Shown: positions 28,897-37,600 of the stretch, piece after piece | Numbering within the stretch: position 1 is the first letter of the stretch | How the letters are laid out: every line of letters begins with the position of its first letter | Assembly (NCBI RefSeq): GCF_000949865.1 | Contig: NZ_JWJH01000015.1 | Location: 1-64,000, forward strand | Length of the DNA: 64,000 bases | Direction of reading: 5' to 3' | From: Rhizobium nepotum 39/7 | Lineage (GTDB): Bacteria > Pseudomonadota > Alphaproteobacteria > Rhizobiales > Rhizobiaceae | Program-made: the position numbers and the translations under genes | The notes under the pieces: model-generated | The model's input: the letters and a program-made list of their open reading frames with translations, nothing else | What the model was told of the DNA's origin: nothing | Databases searched by the model: none

Positions 28897-29391
28897 ATGT
28901 TTGACGAATATCTAAGCTGGAAACCCTATTTCGAGATCGTGCCGATGCAGCACGAGGATTGCGCAGGAGTGGCGGAACTGCATGCGCTGCGCTTTCCGCG
29001 CGCCTGGAATGACGGGGAGTTTTCCGGACTTTTGACGCAAGGCTCGGTTTTCGGTGCCGTCGCGCGTCAGACCAACGCATTTTTCAGCAAGCCGCTCGGT
29101 GGTTTCGTACTAGCGCGGGAAGTGGCCGGCGAAGCGGAAATCCTGACCGTTGCCGTGGCCGACAAGTTCGCGCGCAATGGCCTCGGCTGGCGCCTGATGC
29201 AATCGGCCGTTCGCGAGGCGATGATGCGCGGCGCCGAAACCATGTTTCTCGAGGTGGACAGCAACAATGCCTCCGCTCTCGGGCTTTATAAAAAGCTCGG
29301 CTTCAAAACGGTTGCGGAGCGCAAGGCCTATTACACCGCCAAGGATGGCGCGAAGTCGACGGCGCTTGTCATGCGCCGCGATCTTCGCTAG
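28897..29391 (+). CDS. rimI: Ribosomal-protein-alanine N-acetyltransferase RimI-like
   Basis: A 164-residue GNAT acetyltransferase. The acetyl-CoA motif is VADKFARNGLGWRLMQSAV, followed by MFLEVDSNNASALGLYKKLGF, which is characteristic of RimI-type protein N-acetyltransferases acting on ribosomal protein S18. Adjacency to tsaB supports RimI; GNAT specificity cannot be proven from sequence. Confidence 0.87.
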   Translation: MFDEYLSWKPYFEIVPMQHEDCAGVAELHALRFPRAWNDGEFSGLLTQGSVFGAVARQTNAFFSKPLGGFVLAREVAGEAEILTVAVADKFARNGLGWRLMQSAVREAMMRGAETMFLEVDSNNASALGLYKKLGFKTVAERKAYYTAKDGAKSTALVMRRDLR

Positions 29392-29460
29392 TTCCCTGCG
29401 ACAGGCATTTTTCGGCGAGAGCCCCGAAATTCAACTGGAATACTCAAAAGGCCAGAAGAC

Positions 29461-29889
29461 GTGATAGACCTTTCGAAAACGCTGGAGGAACTTTGTGCCG
29501 AGCGCGGCATGCGGATGACGGACCAGCGCCGTGTCATCGCCCGTGTGCTGCAGGAATCGGCCGACCATCCCGATGTCGAGGAGCTTTACCGCCGCTCCTC
29601 CGCCGTGGATCCGCGCATTTCCATTTCCACGGTCTACAGAACGGTGAAGCTGTTCGAAGACGCCGGCATCATCGAGCGTCACGATTTTCGTGATGGTCGC
29701 TCGCGTTACGAGACCGTGCCCGAAGAACATCACGATCATCTGATCGATCTGAAAAACGGTGTGGTCATCGAGTTTCATTCGCCCGAGATCGAGGCGCTTC
29801 AGGAAAAGATCGCCCGGGAGCACGGCTTCAGGCTCGTGGATCACCGGCTGGAACTTTACGGCGTGCCGTTGAAGCCCGGCGAGCGCTGA
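29461..29889 (+). CDS. Fur-family metalloregulator, probably Mur (manganese-responsive)
   Basis: A 142-residue Fur-superfamily repressor. The winged helix runs through MRMTDQRRVIARVLQ and STVYRTVKLFEDAGII; the metal-site histidines are in VPEEHHDHLIDL. The C-terminal CxxC structural-zinc cysteines of some Fur proteins are absent. In rhizobia and agrobacteria the single Fur orthologue responds mainly to manganese (Mur), while Irr and RirA handle iron. From memory this gene in C58 was studied as fur, affecting both iron and manganese. It starts at GTG 29461; ATG codons downstream would cut the DNA-binding domain. olsA follows by 30 nt. Confidence 0.9.
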   Translation: MIDLSKTLEELCAERGMRMTDQRRVIARVLQESADHPDVEELYRRSSAVDPRISISTVYRTVKLFEDAGIIERHDFRDGRSRYETVPEEHHDHLIDLKNGVVIEFHSPEIEALQEKIAREHGFRLVDHRLELYGVPLKPGER

Positions 29890-29919
29890 GACGCCGGTGA
29901 ACAAGCGCACGGTTCAATC

Positions 29920-30714
29920 ATGATGTGGCTCCGGACAGCCTATATTGCGGTCGTTCTTCTGATCGTCACGCTTATATTGCTGCCGCTGCAACTGTTGGGC
30001 CTCGCCTTCGACTGGCGGCTACGTCGCCGCATTCCGCGCCTATGGCACCGTATCGCCTGCTATGTTCTCGGCATCCGCGTGCACGTCCACGGTAAGGTGG
30101 AGCGGGCAAAACCCCTGATGCTGGCGGTCAACCACGCCTCTTGGAAGGATATCCTCGTTCTCGGCAGCATTGCCGACGTAGTGTTCATCGCCAAGACGGA
30201 AGTGCGCGACTGGCCCGTCTTCGGCTGGCTCGCCCGCCTGCAGAAAAGCATCTTCGTCCAGCGGGAACAGAAGCGTAGCACCGGTGCGCAGGTCGGCGAG
30301 ATTGCCACCCGCATGGCCGATGGCGAGATCGTCGTATTGTTTCCCGAAGGCACCACCTCGGATGGCAACCGCATGCTCGCCGTCAAATCGTCGCTGTTCG
30401 GCGCGGCCTCCACTGCGGCCGAACAGGTTCCGGGCAAGCTCGTTTATGTGCAGCCGGTTGCGATTGCCTATACGCGGGTGCAGGGCATGGCCATGGGCCG
30501 TTACCACCGGGTCATTGCGGCCTGGCCGGGCAGCATAACCCTGGTGCCGCATCTGCTCGGCATCATCAAGGCGGGCGCCATCGACGTCGACGTGACATTC
30601 GGTGACAGCGTTCCGTTCCACAGCACCGACAACCGCAAACGTCTGGCGATGGATATCGCCGCCGCCATCCGTTCCATGCTGGCATTCAGCCTGCGCGGTG
30701 GCTGGCGCAAATAG
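29920..30714 (+). CDS. olsA: 1-acyl-sn-glycerol-3-phosphate / lyso-ornithine lipid acyltransferase (OlsA/PlsC family)
   Basis: A 264-residue membrane acyltransferase. A hydrophobic N-terminus (residues 5-30) precedes the acyltransferase boxes NHASWKDILVLG (NHxxxxD), IFVQRE and the FPEGTTSDG phosphate-binding motif. In Sinorhizobium and Agrobacterium the orthologue next to fur O-acylates lyso-ornithine lipid, completing the step begun by OlsB. PlsC activity on lysophosphatidate is also possible, and the two functions can overlap. A palindromic repeat directly abuts its stop codon. Confidence 0.85.
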   Translation: MMWLRTAYIAVVLLIVTLILLPLQLLGLAFDWRLRRRIPRLWHRIACYVLGIRVHVHGKVERAKPLMLAVNHASWKDILVLGSIADVVFIAKTEVRDWPVFGWLARLQKSIFVQREQKRSTGAQVGEIATRMADGEIVVLFPEGTTSDGNRMLAVKSSLFGAASTAAEQVPGKLVYVQPVAIAYTRVQGMAMGRYHRVIAAWPGSITLVPHLLGIIKAGAIDVDVTFGDSVPFHSTDNRKRLAMDIAAAIRSMLAFSLRGGWRK

Positions 30715-30762
30715 CGCATCGGACCGAAAAGCGTGCACGGTTTTCGCAAAAATCCGATGCGC
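30714..30762. repeat. Palindromic intergenic repeat after olsA
   Basis: GCGCATCGGA (30714-30723) is perfectly inverted as TCCGATGCGC (30753-30762), with an inner ccgaaaagcg...cggttttcg complementarity. This is the pattern of the abundant rhizobial palindromic repeats. It starts on the last base of the olsA stop codon and may terminate or stabilise that transcript. Confidence 0.7.
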
Positions 30763-30876
30763 AAACAAAAATATGGAGCCACCGAATCGGTTCGGCTCTT
30801 TCTCGTTGCTCCAGCATCGTCGTTTTTCCGGTATTTTTCTGTTTAATCCGCGCGTGAAAAACACTAGATAACCGCC

Positions 30877-32280
30877 ATGACCCAGGAAACCATTAGCCTC
30901 GACGCCTCCGAAGTGATCGCCCGCGATGGGGCAAACAGCCGTAAAGTCTTTATCAAGACCTATGGCTGTCAGATGAATGTCTACGATTCCGTGCGCATGA
31001 GCGATGCTTTGGCGAAGGACGGTTACGTTCAGACGGAGGATATGGGCGAGGCGGATCTGGTGCTCCTGAACACCTGTCACATCCGTGAAAAAGCGGCTGA
31101 AAAGGTCTATTCGGCGCTCGGCCGCCTGCGCGACATGAAAAAGTCGCGGGAAGAGCAGGGGCGCGAATTCGTGATCGGCGTTGCCGGATGCGTGGCGCAG
31201 GCGGAAGGCGAGGAAATCCTTCGCCGTGCGCCCGCCGTCGATGTCGTCATCGGCCCGCAGACATACCATCGCCTGCCGGACGCCCTGAAGCGGGTTCGCG
31301 GCGGTGAACGCGTCATCGAGACCGAATATGCCGTCGAGGACAAGTTCGAGCATCTGCCCGTCGCCGAAAAGGCGACGCTGCGCGCGCGCGGCGTCACGGC
31401 GTTTTTGACGGTGCAGGAAGGCTGCGACAAGTTCTGTACCTTCTGTGTCGTGCCCTATACGCGCGGTTCGGAAGTCTCCCGCCCGGTGCGCCAGATCGTC
31501 GATGAGGCGATGAAGCTGGTCGATGCCGGCGTGCGCGAAATCACGTTGCTTGGCCAGAACGTCAACGCCTGGCAGGGCGAAGGCGCCAAGGGTGAAAAAT
31601 GGGGCCTTGCGGAGCTGCTGTACCGCCTGGCGGAAATTCCGGGGCTTGCCCGGCTTCGCTACACCACCAGCCATCCGCGCGATATGGATGACCGCTTGAT
31701 CGGCGCTCATCGCGATCTGCGTATCTTGATGCCCTATCTGCACCTGCCGGTGCAATCAGGGTCGGATCGCATTCTGAAGGCGATGAACCGTCGCCATACG
31801 GGCGAGGAGTATATCCAGCTCATTGAGAAAATCCGGGCCGTCCGCCCTGATATCGCCATGTCGGGGGACTTTATTGTCGGCTTCCCGGGCGAGACGGATC
31901 GCGATTTTGAAGATACGATGGCGATTGTCGAGCAGGTGAAGTACGCGCAGGCTTTCTCCTTCAAATATTCCACCCGTCCCGGCACCCCGGGCGCGGACCT
32001 GACGGATCAGGTTGCGGAAGAGGTGAAGGCCGAGCGACTGGAAAGATTGCAGGCTCTGTTGCTGCGGCAGCAGAGGGAATTTGCGGAATCACTGGTCGGA
32101 AAGACGATGGATGTGTTGCTGGAAAAGCCCGGCCGCATGCCTGAACAGTTGATAGGTCGCTCTCCCTGGCTGCAATCTGTGAATCTTGATGCAAAGACGT
32201 TGAAAATCGGTGACATTGTTAATGTACGAATCACCGCAACGGGTCCAAACAGCTTGTTTGCCGAGGTGGCAGAGAGTTAG
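30877..32280 (+). CDS. miaB: tRNA-2-methylthio-N6-dimethylallyladenosine synthase MiaB
   Basis: A 467-residue methylthiotransferase with two 4Fe-4S clusters that adds a methylthio group to i6A37 of tRNAs. The UPF0004 N-terminal domain holds three cysteines ([25 protein letters not shown]). The radical SAM cluster is [10 protein letters not shown], and a TRAM domain ends the protein. It opens the miaB-phoH-ybeY-corC operon; phoH starts about 40 nt downstream. Confidence 0.96.
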   Translation: MTQETISLDASEVIARDGANSRKVFIKTYGCQMNVYDSVRMSDALAKDGYVQTEDMGEADLVLLNTCHIREKAAEKVYSALGRLRDMKKSREEQGREFVIGVAGCVAQAEGEEILRRAPAVDVVIGPQTYHRLPDALKRVRGGERVIETEYAVEDKFEHLPVAEKATLRARGVTAFLTVQEGCDKFCTFCVVPYTRGSEVSRPVRQIVDEAMKLVDAGVREITLLGQNVNAWQGEGAKGEKWGLAELLYRLAEIPGLARLRYTTSHPRDMDDRLIGAHRDLRILMPYLHLPVQSGSDRILKAMNRRHTGEEYIQLIEKIRAVRPDIAMSGDFIVGFPGETDRDFEDTMAIVEQVKYAQAFSFKYSTRPGTPGADLTDQVAEEVKAERLERLQALLLRQQREFAESLVGKTMDVLLEKPGRMPEQLIGRSPWLQSVNLDAKTLKIGDIVNVRITATGPNSLFAEVAES

Positions 32281-32320
32281 AGTGAGGAGCCGACACTGAT
32301 TGGGACAGGAGCCTGACCGC

Positions 32321-33376
32321 TTGAACGCACACGAATTGGTATCACCTTCATCGCGCCAGCCACGCTCAGCCGCGACCGACGCCAATCACTTCGTCCTCAC
32401 GTTCGAGAATAACAGGATAGCGGGAGAGCTATTCGGTCAGTTCGATCAGAACCTGAAGCTGCTGGAACAGCGCCTCAACATCGATGCCCGCCCGCGCGGC
32501 AATTCCGTTGCCATCACCGGCGATGTCGTTGCCACCAATCAGGCCCGCCGGGCGCTGGACTTCCTTTATGAGCGCCTGCTCAAGGGCGGAACCGCCGAGG
32601 TTTCCGACGTGGAAGGCGCGATCCGCATGGCCATGGCGGCAGACGACCAGCTGACCTTGCCGACGATGGAGCGCAAGGCGAAGATCTCCATGGCGCAGAT
32701 TTCCACGCGCAAGAAGACCGTCGCTGCCCGCACGCCGACGCAGGATGTCTATATGCGGGCGCTGGAGCAATCCGAGCTGGTTTTCGGCGTCGGCCCCGCC
32801 GGTACCGGCAAAACCTATCTGGCCGTCGCGCATGCGGCGCAACTCTTGGAGCGCGGCGCGGTCGATCGCATCATCCTGTCGCGCCCCGCAGTGGAAGCGG
32901 GCGAACGGCTGGGCTTCCTGCCGGGCGACATGAAGGAAAAGGTCGATCCCTATCTGCGCCCGCTTTACGACGCGCTTTATGACATGATGCCGGGTGACAA
33001 GGTGGAGCGCGCCATTCAGGCGGGCGTCATCGAAATCGCCCCGCTCGCCTTCATGCGCGGCCGCACGCTTGCCAACGCCGCCGTCATTCTGGACGAAGCC
33101 CAGAATACCACGACCATGCAGATGAAGATGTTCCTGACCCGTCTGGGCGAGAAAGGCCGCATGATCGTGACGGGCGACCCGAGCCAGGTGGACCTGCCGC
33201 GCGGCGTGAAGTCCGGTCTTGTCGAGGCCCTGCAAATCCTCGGCGATGTGGAAGGCGTGTCCGTCGTGCGCTTCAAGGATGTCGATGTCGTGCGTCATCC
33301 GATGGTGGCGCGTATCGTCAGGGCCTATGAATCCCACACGGCGGTGCCGGATGAGAGCCTCGTGAAGGGCAACTGA
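32321..33376 (+). CDS. PhoH-like ATPase (YbeZ family)
   Basis: A 351-residue PhoH-family P-loop ATPase, partner of YbeY in ribosome/RNA metabolism. A KH-like N-terminal part (NNRIAGELFGQFDQNLKLLE) precedes Walker A GPAGTGKTYLAVAHA, SRPAVEAGERLGFLPG and Walker B VILDEAQNTT. I start at TTG 32321 because AGGAG at 32307-32311 stands 9 nt before it; an earlier TTG (32300) would need a different site. ybeY follows after 9 nt. Despite the name, no phosphate box is seen here. Confidence 0.91.
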   Translation: MNAHELVSPSSRQPRSAATDANHFVLTFENNRIAGELFGQFDQNLKLLEQRLNIDARPRGNSVAITGDVVATNQARRALDFLYERLLKGGTAEVSDVEGAIRMAMAADDQLTLPTMERKAKISMAQISTRKKTVAARTPTQDVYMRALEQSELVFGVGPAGTGKTYLAVAHAAQLLERGAVDRIILSRPAVEAGERLGFLPGDMKEKVDPYLRPLYDALYDMMPGDKVERAIQAGVIEIAPLAFMRGRTLANAAVILDEAQNTTTMQMKMFLTRLGEKGRMIVTGDPSQVDLPRGVKSGLVEALQILGDVEGVSVVRFKDVDVVRHPMVARIVRAYESHTAVPDESLVKGN

Positions 33377-33385
33377 CGCAAGACA

Positions 33386-33892
33386 ATGACAGCTCTGGAT
33401 ATTCAAATCAGCGTCGAGACCGAAGGCTGGTCCTCGGAAGAGGACCTGCTTGCCCTCGCAACCAGAGTGCTGGATGCGGCGGTCGATTGTTTGAAGCGGG
33501 AAGAGGAGCAACCCTTCCCGAAAATGCCGGTGGAACTGTCGCTGGTCTTTACCGACGATGAAAATATCCGGGAAATCAATGCCGAATGGCGCGACAAGGA
33601 CAAGGCGACCAATGTCTTGTCTTTTCCCGCTTTTCCGCTGGAACCGGGCGGAATGCCCGGTCCCATGCTGGGCGATATCGTCATTGCGCGTGAGACAGTT
33701 GAACGCGAGGCTCTTGAACTTGAGAAGAGTTTCGGGGATCATCTGACCCATCTTCTCGTTCATGGGTTCCTGCACCTGTTCGGTTACGACCACATGGATG
33801 AGGAGGAAGCGGAAGAAATGGAGTCGCTTGAGACTCGCATTTTGGCGGTGCTTGGCCTATCTGATCCTTATGCGGGACAGGAACCGCTTTGA
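33386..33892 (+). CDS. ybeY: Endoribonuclease YbeY (16S rRNA 3' maturation)
   Basis: A 168-residue zinc-dependent RNase of the UPF0054 family acting in 16S rRNA 3'-end maturation and ribosome quality control. The zinc motif HGFLHLFGYDH is intact near residue 131 and the conserved TDDENIREINAEWRDKDKATNVLSF region is present (positions about 56-80). In rhizobia YbeY also influences small-RNA regulation. It sits between phoH and the CorC-like gene in the standard order. Confidence 0.95.
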   Translation: MTALDIQISVETEGWSSEEDLLALATRVLDAAVDCLKREEEQPFPKMPVELSLVFTDDENIREINAEWRDKDKATNVLSFPAFPLEPGGMPGPMLGDIVIARETVEREALELEKSFGDHLTHLLVHGFLHLFGYDHMDEEEAEEMESLETRILAVLGLSDPYAGQEPL

Positions 33893-33907
33893 GTATTGTC
33901 TGGAGCC

Positions 33908-35053
33908 ATGAACGAACATTCTGCACGACCTGCCAATGAGGGCAGAGAAAACGGTGAGCAGTCCTCTTCGGAGGAGGGCAGTAGTCACTTACGGAACGAC
34001 TCCCATGCAAAGCCGAGATCGACGATCTGGTCGCGCATCGGACGGTTGCTGAAACCGTCACAGGGCGAGCGCCTGCGCGAGGATCTGACCGACGCGCTGA
34101 TGGCCGACACCGAAATCGGTGCCGCCTTTTCGCCCGAAGAACGGGCGATGCTGAACAATATCCTGCGTTTCCGGGAGGTGAGCCTCGAAGATATCATGAT
34201 CCCGCGGGTGGATATCGACGGTCTCGACCAGAACATGACCATCGGCGAGGCGCTGATCCTCTTCGAGGAAACCGGACGCTCCCGCATGCCTGTCTATGAT
34301 GAGACGCTGGATAACCCGAAGGGCATGATCCACATTCGCGATTTGCTGGCCTATGTCGCCAAGCAGGCCCGCAACAAGCGCCGGGCGGGATCGCGAAGCG
34401 TCGCTTATGGCGAGGTGAAGGCGCCGCGTTCGCCACGACCGAATTTCGACCTGGCACGGGTGGATCTCGAGCAGACGGTGGCCGATGCCGGGCTGGTGCG
34501 TAAAATTCTTTTCGCGCCGCCCTCCATGCTGGCCTCCGATCTTTTGAAGACCATGCAGGCGCAGAGAACGCAGCTTGCCCTCGTGATCGATGAATACGGC
34601 GGCACGGACGGTCTCGTCAGCCATGAGGATATCGTCGAGATGGTCGTGGGTGACATCGATGACGAGCACGACAAGGATGAGACGATGTTTTCGCGTCTTT
34701 CCAATGACGTGCTGGTGGCGGATGCCCGCGCCGAACTGACCGAACTTGCCGAGGCGATCGGGCCGGAATTCGATGTCCGCGAGCATCTGGAAGAAATCGA
34801 TACGCTGGGGGGCCTCATCTTCTTCGCGCTCGGCCGCATTCCGGCCAAGGGCGAGGTGGTCCGGGCCGTTCCTGGTTTCGAATTCCAGATTCTCGATGCG
34901 GATTCGAGGCGTATCAAGGGCGTCCGCATCGTCCGTGATCACGGCTCGGATGGGCAGGATGACCGCGCGCCGGGCGAGGCCGGCGACAATGAGGTGATCG
35001 CGCTGCCCGGGCCGGATGTTCGCCTGATCACCCACCAGCAGAATGCCGATTGA
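33908..35053 (+). CDS. CBS-domain CorC/HlyC-family protein
   Basis: A 381-residue cytosolic CorC/TlyC-type protein. After a disordered, charged N-terminus, two CBS domains (about residues 95-240, with DIMIPRVDIDGLDQN, GRSRMPVYDETLDNPKGMIH and LVIDEYGGTDGLVSHEDIVE) precede the C-terminal CorC_HlyC domain (about 265-345, ending VRAVPGFEFQILDADSRRIK). No DUF21 membrane domain is present, unlike the larger YfjD-type members. The start MNEHSARP is 15 nt after ybeY. Roles proposed for the family include magnesium/cobalt efflux; the haemolysin name is historical. Confidence 0.88.
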   Translation: MNEHSARPANEGRENGEQSSSEEGSSHLRNDSHAKPRSTIWSRIGRLLKPSQGERLREDLTDALMADTEIGAAFSPEERAMLNNILRFREVSLEDIMIPRVDIDGLDQNMTIGEALILFEETGRSRMPVYDETLDNPKGMIHIRDLLAYVAKQARNKRRAGSRSVAYGEVKAPRSPRPNFDLARVDLEQTVADAGLVRKILFAPPSMLASDLLKTMQAQRTQLALVIDEYGGTDGLVSHEDIVEMVVGDIDDEHDKDETMFSRLSNDVLVADARAELTELAEAIGPEFDVREHLEEIDTLGGLIFFALGRIPAKGEVVRAVPGFEFQILDADSRRIKGVRIVRDHGSDGQDDRAPGEAGDNEVIALPGPDVRLITHQQNAD

Positions 35054-35060
35054 GGAAGAA

Positions 35061-35083
35061 CGACGGGGTATAGTTCCCCGTCG
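35061..35083 (+). terminator. Terminator-like hairpin after the miaB-phoH-ybeY-corC run
   Basis: CGACGGGG (35061-35068) and CCCCGTCG (35076-35083) form an 8-bp stem with a 7-nt loop, 8 nt beyond the stop codon. No U-tract follows, so it could be a factor-dependent terminator or a 3'-end stabiliser. The rest of the 217-nt gap up to lnt shows no gene. Confidence 0.4.
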
Positions 35084-35270
35084 CTTGCCCGTGTTCGATA
35101 CCCCAATTCGACGGAGTTGAATGCCCTGTGGAACGGCGCATGACGCTCCGGCACTCATCCCTCCTGTGGACTGCGAATCTTTTTTCCTTTACGTCGGGTC
35201 TAAGGGAAAATTCCGTGGCGCGGTCTTGCCGGGAGCGGTCTTTCCCGGACGCGCATAAAACGGAGATGGT

Positions 35271-36860
35271 ATGGAGCGTCTTGCAGGCAGGGTAATGCTG
35301 GCCAACGGCAAAAGCCGCGCAGCGATGGCGGTTGCCGCAGGCGCGGTCGGAGCGCTGGCCTTGCCTCCGTTCGGCTTTTTCGCGGCGCTGTTTTTGTCTT
35401 TTACCCTGCTTGTCTGGCTTGTGGATGGCTGCACCGGCAAACCCGGCGGCGGCATCTTCAGCCGCATCATGCCCGCTTTCGGCATTGGCTGGTGTTTCGG
35501 GCTTGGTTATTTCGTGGCGGGCCTGTGGTGGCTGGGCAATGCCCTTTTGCTGGAAGCGGATGAATTCGCCTGGGCGCTGCCGCTCGCCATCCTCGGCCTT
35601 CCGGCTCTCCTTGCGCTGTTTTACGGTGTTGCGGTCGCAGCCGCCAATATCGTCTGGTCGGATGGCCTCGGTCGCATCGCCGCGCTTGCGGCCGGATTCG
35701 GCCTTTTGGAGTGGCTGCGCAGCTTCGTGGCGACCGGCTTTCCCTGGAATGCCATCGGTTACGGCATCATGCCCGTGCCGATCATGATGCAGTCGGCGCA
35801 TCTGCTTGGTCTTTTCGGCGTGACCACGCTTGCCGTTTTCATTTTTGCAGCCCCCGCTTTGATCGGCACGAAAAAAGGCATGTGGCCGGGTCTGGTCGTG
35901 GCGGGTCTGCTGCTGGCCGGTCATGTCGGTTATGGCTTTTACCGCCTTCAGACGCCGGTGGAGACGGCGGCGGACGCGCTGACGGTCAGGATCGTGCAGC
36001 CGTCGATCGATCAGTCTCGCAAAATGCTGAACGACGACAGGGCGGAAATTTTCAGCGAGCATCTGCAGCTGACGGCCCTGCCGCCCGGCGAAGGCAAAAA
36101 ACGCCCCGATATCGTTGTCTGGCCGGAGACCTCCGTGCCGTTCATCCTGACGCAAAATCCGGACGCGCTGGCGGAAATCGCAAAAACGCTGGAGGACGGG
36201 CAGGTATTGTTCACCGGCGCCGTCAGAATGGAAGACCAGGGCGCCGGCCGGCCGCCGCGTTATTACAATTCGGTCTATGCGATCGACAGCCAAGGTGAAA
36301 TCATCGGCGCGACCGACAAGGTCCATCTGACACCCTTTGGAGAATATGTCCCCTTCGAAGGTATCCTGCGGGAATTCGGCATTAACAACGTCATCAGCCT
36401 GCCGGGCGGCTTTTCTGCCGCCTCTTCGCGCACACCGCTCACGCTTCCTTCCGGCAAGACCTTCTATCCCCTGATCTGTTACGAGATCATTTTTCCCGGC
36501 GAGATGACGCCGGGTCTGGCGGGGGCGGCAGCGATCCTGAACGTGACGAATGATGGCTGGTTTGGCGATACGCCGGGCCCATATCAGCATTTTCTGCAGG
36601 CCAGAGTGCGGGCCGTCGAAACGGGTGTGCCGGTGATTCGTGGCGCCAATACCGGCATTTCGGCCGTGATAGACCCCTATGGCCGCATTATCGCCGGTTT
36701 GGACTACGGTCGGGCCGGAATTGTTGACGCCACCTTGAGTGGTGGGTCAAACGACGCATTTACCTACGACATACATCGGACGTATTTCTGGTTGATTTTT
36801 TCTATTATGCTGATCGTTGCGGTATTTCCTGCCTGGAGTTTTGCTCGGCGTCAGAATTGA
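35271..36860 (+). CDS. lnt: Apolipoprotein N-acyltransferase
   Basis: A 529-residue membrane enzyme that N-acylates the N-terminal cysteine of apolipoproteins, the last step of lipoprotein maturation after Lgt and LspA. An N-terminal block of about seven hydrophobic segments (residues 15-240) precedes a nitrilase-like periplasmic domain. The catalytic triad is visible: Glu in VVWPETSVP (about 285), Lys in DKVHLTPFGEYVPF (about 350) and Cys in YPLICYEIIFP (about 402). A last transmembrane helix ends the protein. lspA is also in this window. Confidence 0.95.
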   Translation: MERLAGRVMLANGKSRAAMAVAAGAVGALALPPFGFFAALFLSFTLLVWLVDGCTGKPGGGIFSRIMPAFGIGWCFGLGYFVAGLWWLGNALLLEADEFAWALPLAILGLPALLALFYGVAVAAANIVWSDGLGRIAALAAGFGLLEWLRSFVATGFPWNAIGYGIMPVPIMMQSAHLLGLFGVTTLAVFIFAAPALIGTKKGMWPGLVVAGLLLAGHVGYGFYRLQTPVETAADALTVRIVQPSIDQSRKMLNDDRAEIFSEHLQLTALPPGEGKKRPDIVVWPETSVPFILTQNPDALAEIAKTLEDGQVLFTGAVRMEDQGAGRPPRYYNSVYAIDSQGEIIGATDKVHLTPFGEYVPFEGILREFGINNVISLPGGFSAASSRTPLTLPSGKTFYPLICYEIIFPGEMTPGLAGAAAILNVTNDGWFGDTPGPYQHFLQARVRAVETGVPVIRGANTGISAVIDPYGRIIAGLDYGRAGIVDATLSGGSNDAFTYDIHRTYFWLIFSIMLIVAVFPAWSFARRQN

Positions 36861-36990
36861 CCAGGACCCCCTGCAATTGCATAGTGAATACGTCAGCCGT
36901 AAAACAAGTTTAGACGCTGCCGAAATGCCGACTCATTTCTTCGAATAGTAGTGGAACGAGATATCAACCCTTTCCGAGTGTCAGGACCGC

Positions 36991-37413
36991 ATGATGACCG
37001 AAAATAAGAAAAAGCCTAATCCCATCGACATTCATGTCGGAAGCCGAATTCGCCTTCGTAGAACCATGTTGGGCATGAGCCAGGAAAAGCTGGGTGAAAG
37101 CCTCGGAATTACCTTTCAGCAAATCCAGAAATACGAAAAGGGCACGAACCGCGTTGGCGCCAGCCGGTTGCAGAACATTTCCGGGATCCTGAACGTACCG
37201 GTTTCCTTTTTCTTCGAAGATGCACCGGGCGATCAGGTCGGCGGCGCGACAGGTATGGCGGAAGCGTCCAGCTCCAACTATGTGGTGGATTTCCTCTCGT
37301 CGGCCGAAGGCCTGCAGCTGAACCGCGCTTTTGTGAAGATTGCCGATCCGAAGGTTCGCCGTCGCCTCGTCGATCTCGTCAAGGCGCTTGCCGCCGAAGG
37401 TGAGGCGGAGTAG
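36991..37413 (+). CDS. praR: XRE-family helix-turn-helix regulator, PraR/PhrR type
   Basis: A 140-residue regulator with an N-terminal Cro/CI HTH (residues about 13-70: IDIHVGSRIRLRRTMLGMSQ, LGITFQQIQKYEKGTNR) and a short alpha-helical C-terminal tail. This architecture matches rhizobial PraR/PhrR, known to affect quorum sensing, biofilm and acid/stress responses. It stands alone between lnt and metK, the usual rhizobial neighbourhood, with its own terminator. Confidence 0.86.
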   Translation: MMTENKKKPNPIDIHVGSRIRLRRTMLGMSQEKLGESLGITFQQIQKYEKGTNRVGASRLQNISGILNVPVSFFFEDAPGDQVGGATGMAEASSSNYVVDFLSSAEGLQLNRAFVKIADPKVRRRLVDLVKALAAEGEAE

Positions 37414-37461
37414 CGCCTGTAAGCGACGTCTCTATTTTCCAGCGTGTGGTGCTGGCACTCA

Positions 37462-37485
37462 ACGGTCCGCAAGGGCCGTTTTTTT
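37462..37485 (+). terminator. Rho-independent terminator of praR
   Basis: ACGGTCC (37462-37468) pairs with GGGCCGT (37473-37479) around a GCAA tetraloop, including one G-U pair, followed by seven T residues. It isolates praR from metK. Confidence 0.88.
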
Positions 37486-37508
37486 GTGCCAAATTAGAAA
37501 CGAATTCT

Positions 37509-37530
37509 CACATAAAGATATATTTATGTG
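37509..37530. promoter_or_regulatory. Perfect palindrome upstream of metK, candidate SahR-type operator
   Basis: CACATAAA-GATATA-TTTATGTG is an exact 8-bp inverted repeat with a 6-nt centre, 71 nt upstream of the metK ATG. It is AT-rich and lacks a U-tract, so it reads as a protein-binding site rather than a terminator. Its ATAAAG...TTTAT pattern resembles what I recall of operators of the ArsR-family methionine-cycle regulator SahR. Confidence 0.5.
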
Positions 37531-37600
37531 GTTGTGTCCTTGTCTTTCATGGCCGAAATGACTAACAAACTCGAAGACCATTCTTTGAGGGGAATCCCGC

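Noticed and set aside
35028-36590. A 520-codon antisense frame in lnt
   Set aside because: Extremely Arg/Gln/His-rich with no domain; lnt on the plus strand has an intact catalytic triad.
37414-37600. A SAM-II type riboswitch before metK
   Set aside because: Apart from the praR terminator and the 22-nt palindrome I could not find the pseudoknot arms expected of SAM-II; the element is usually seen before metA/metZ rather than metK.
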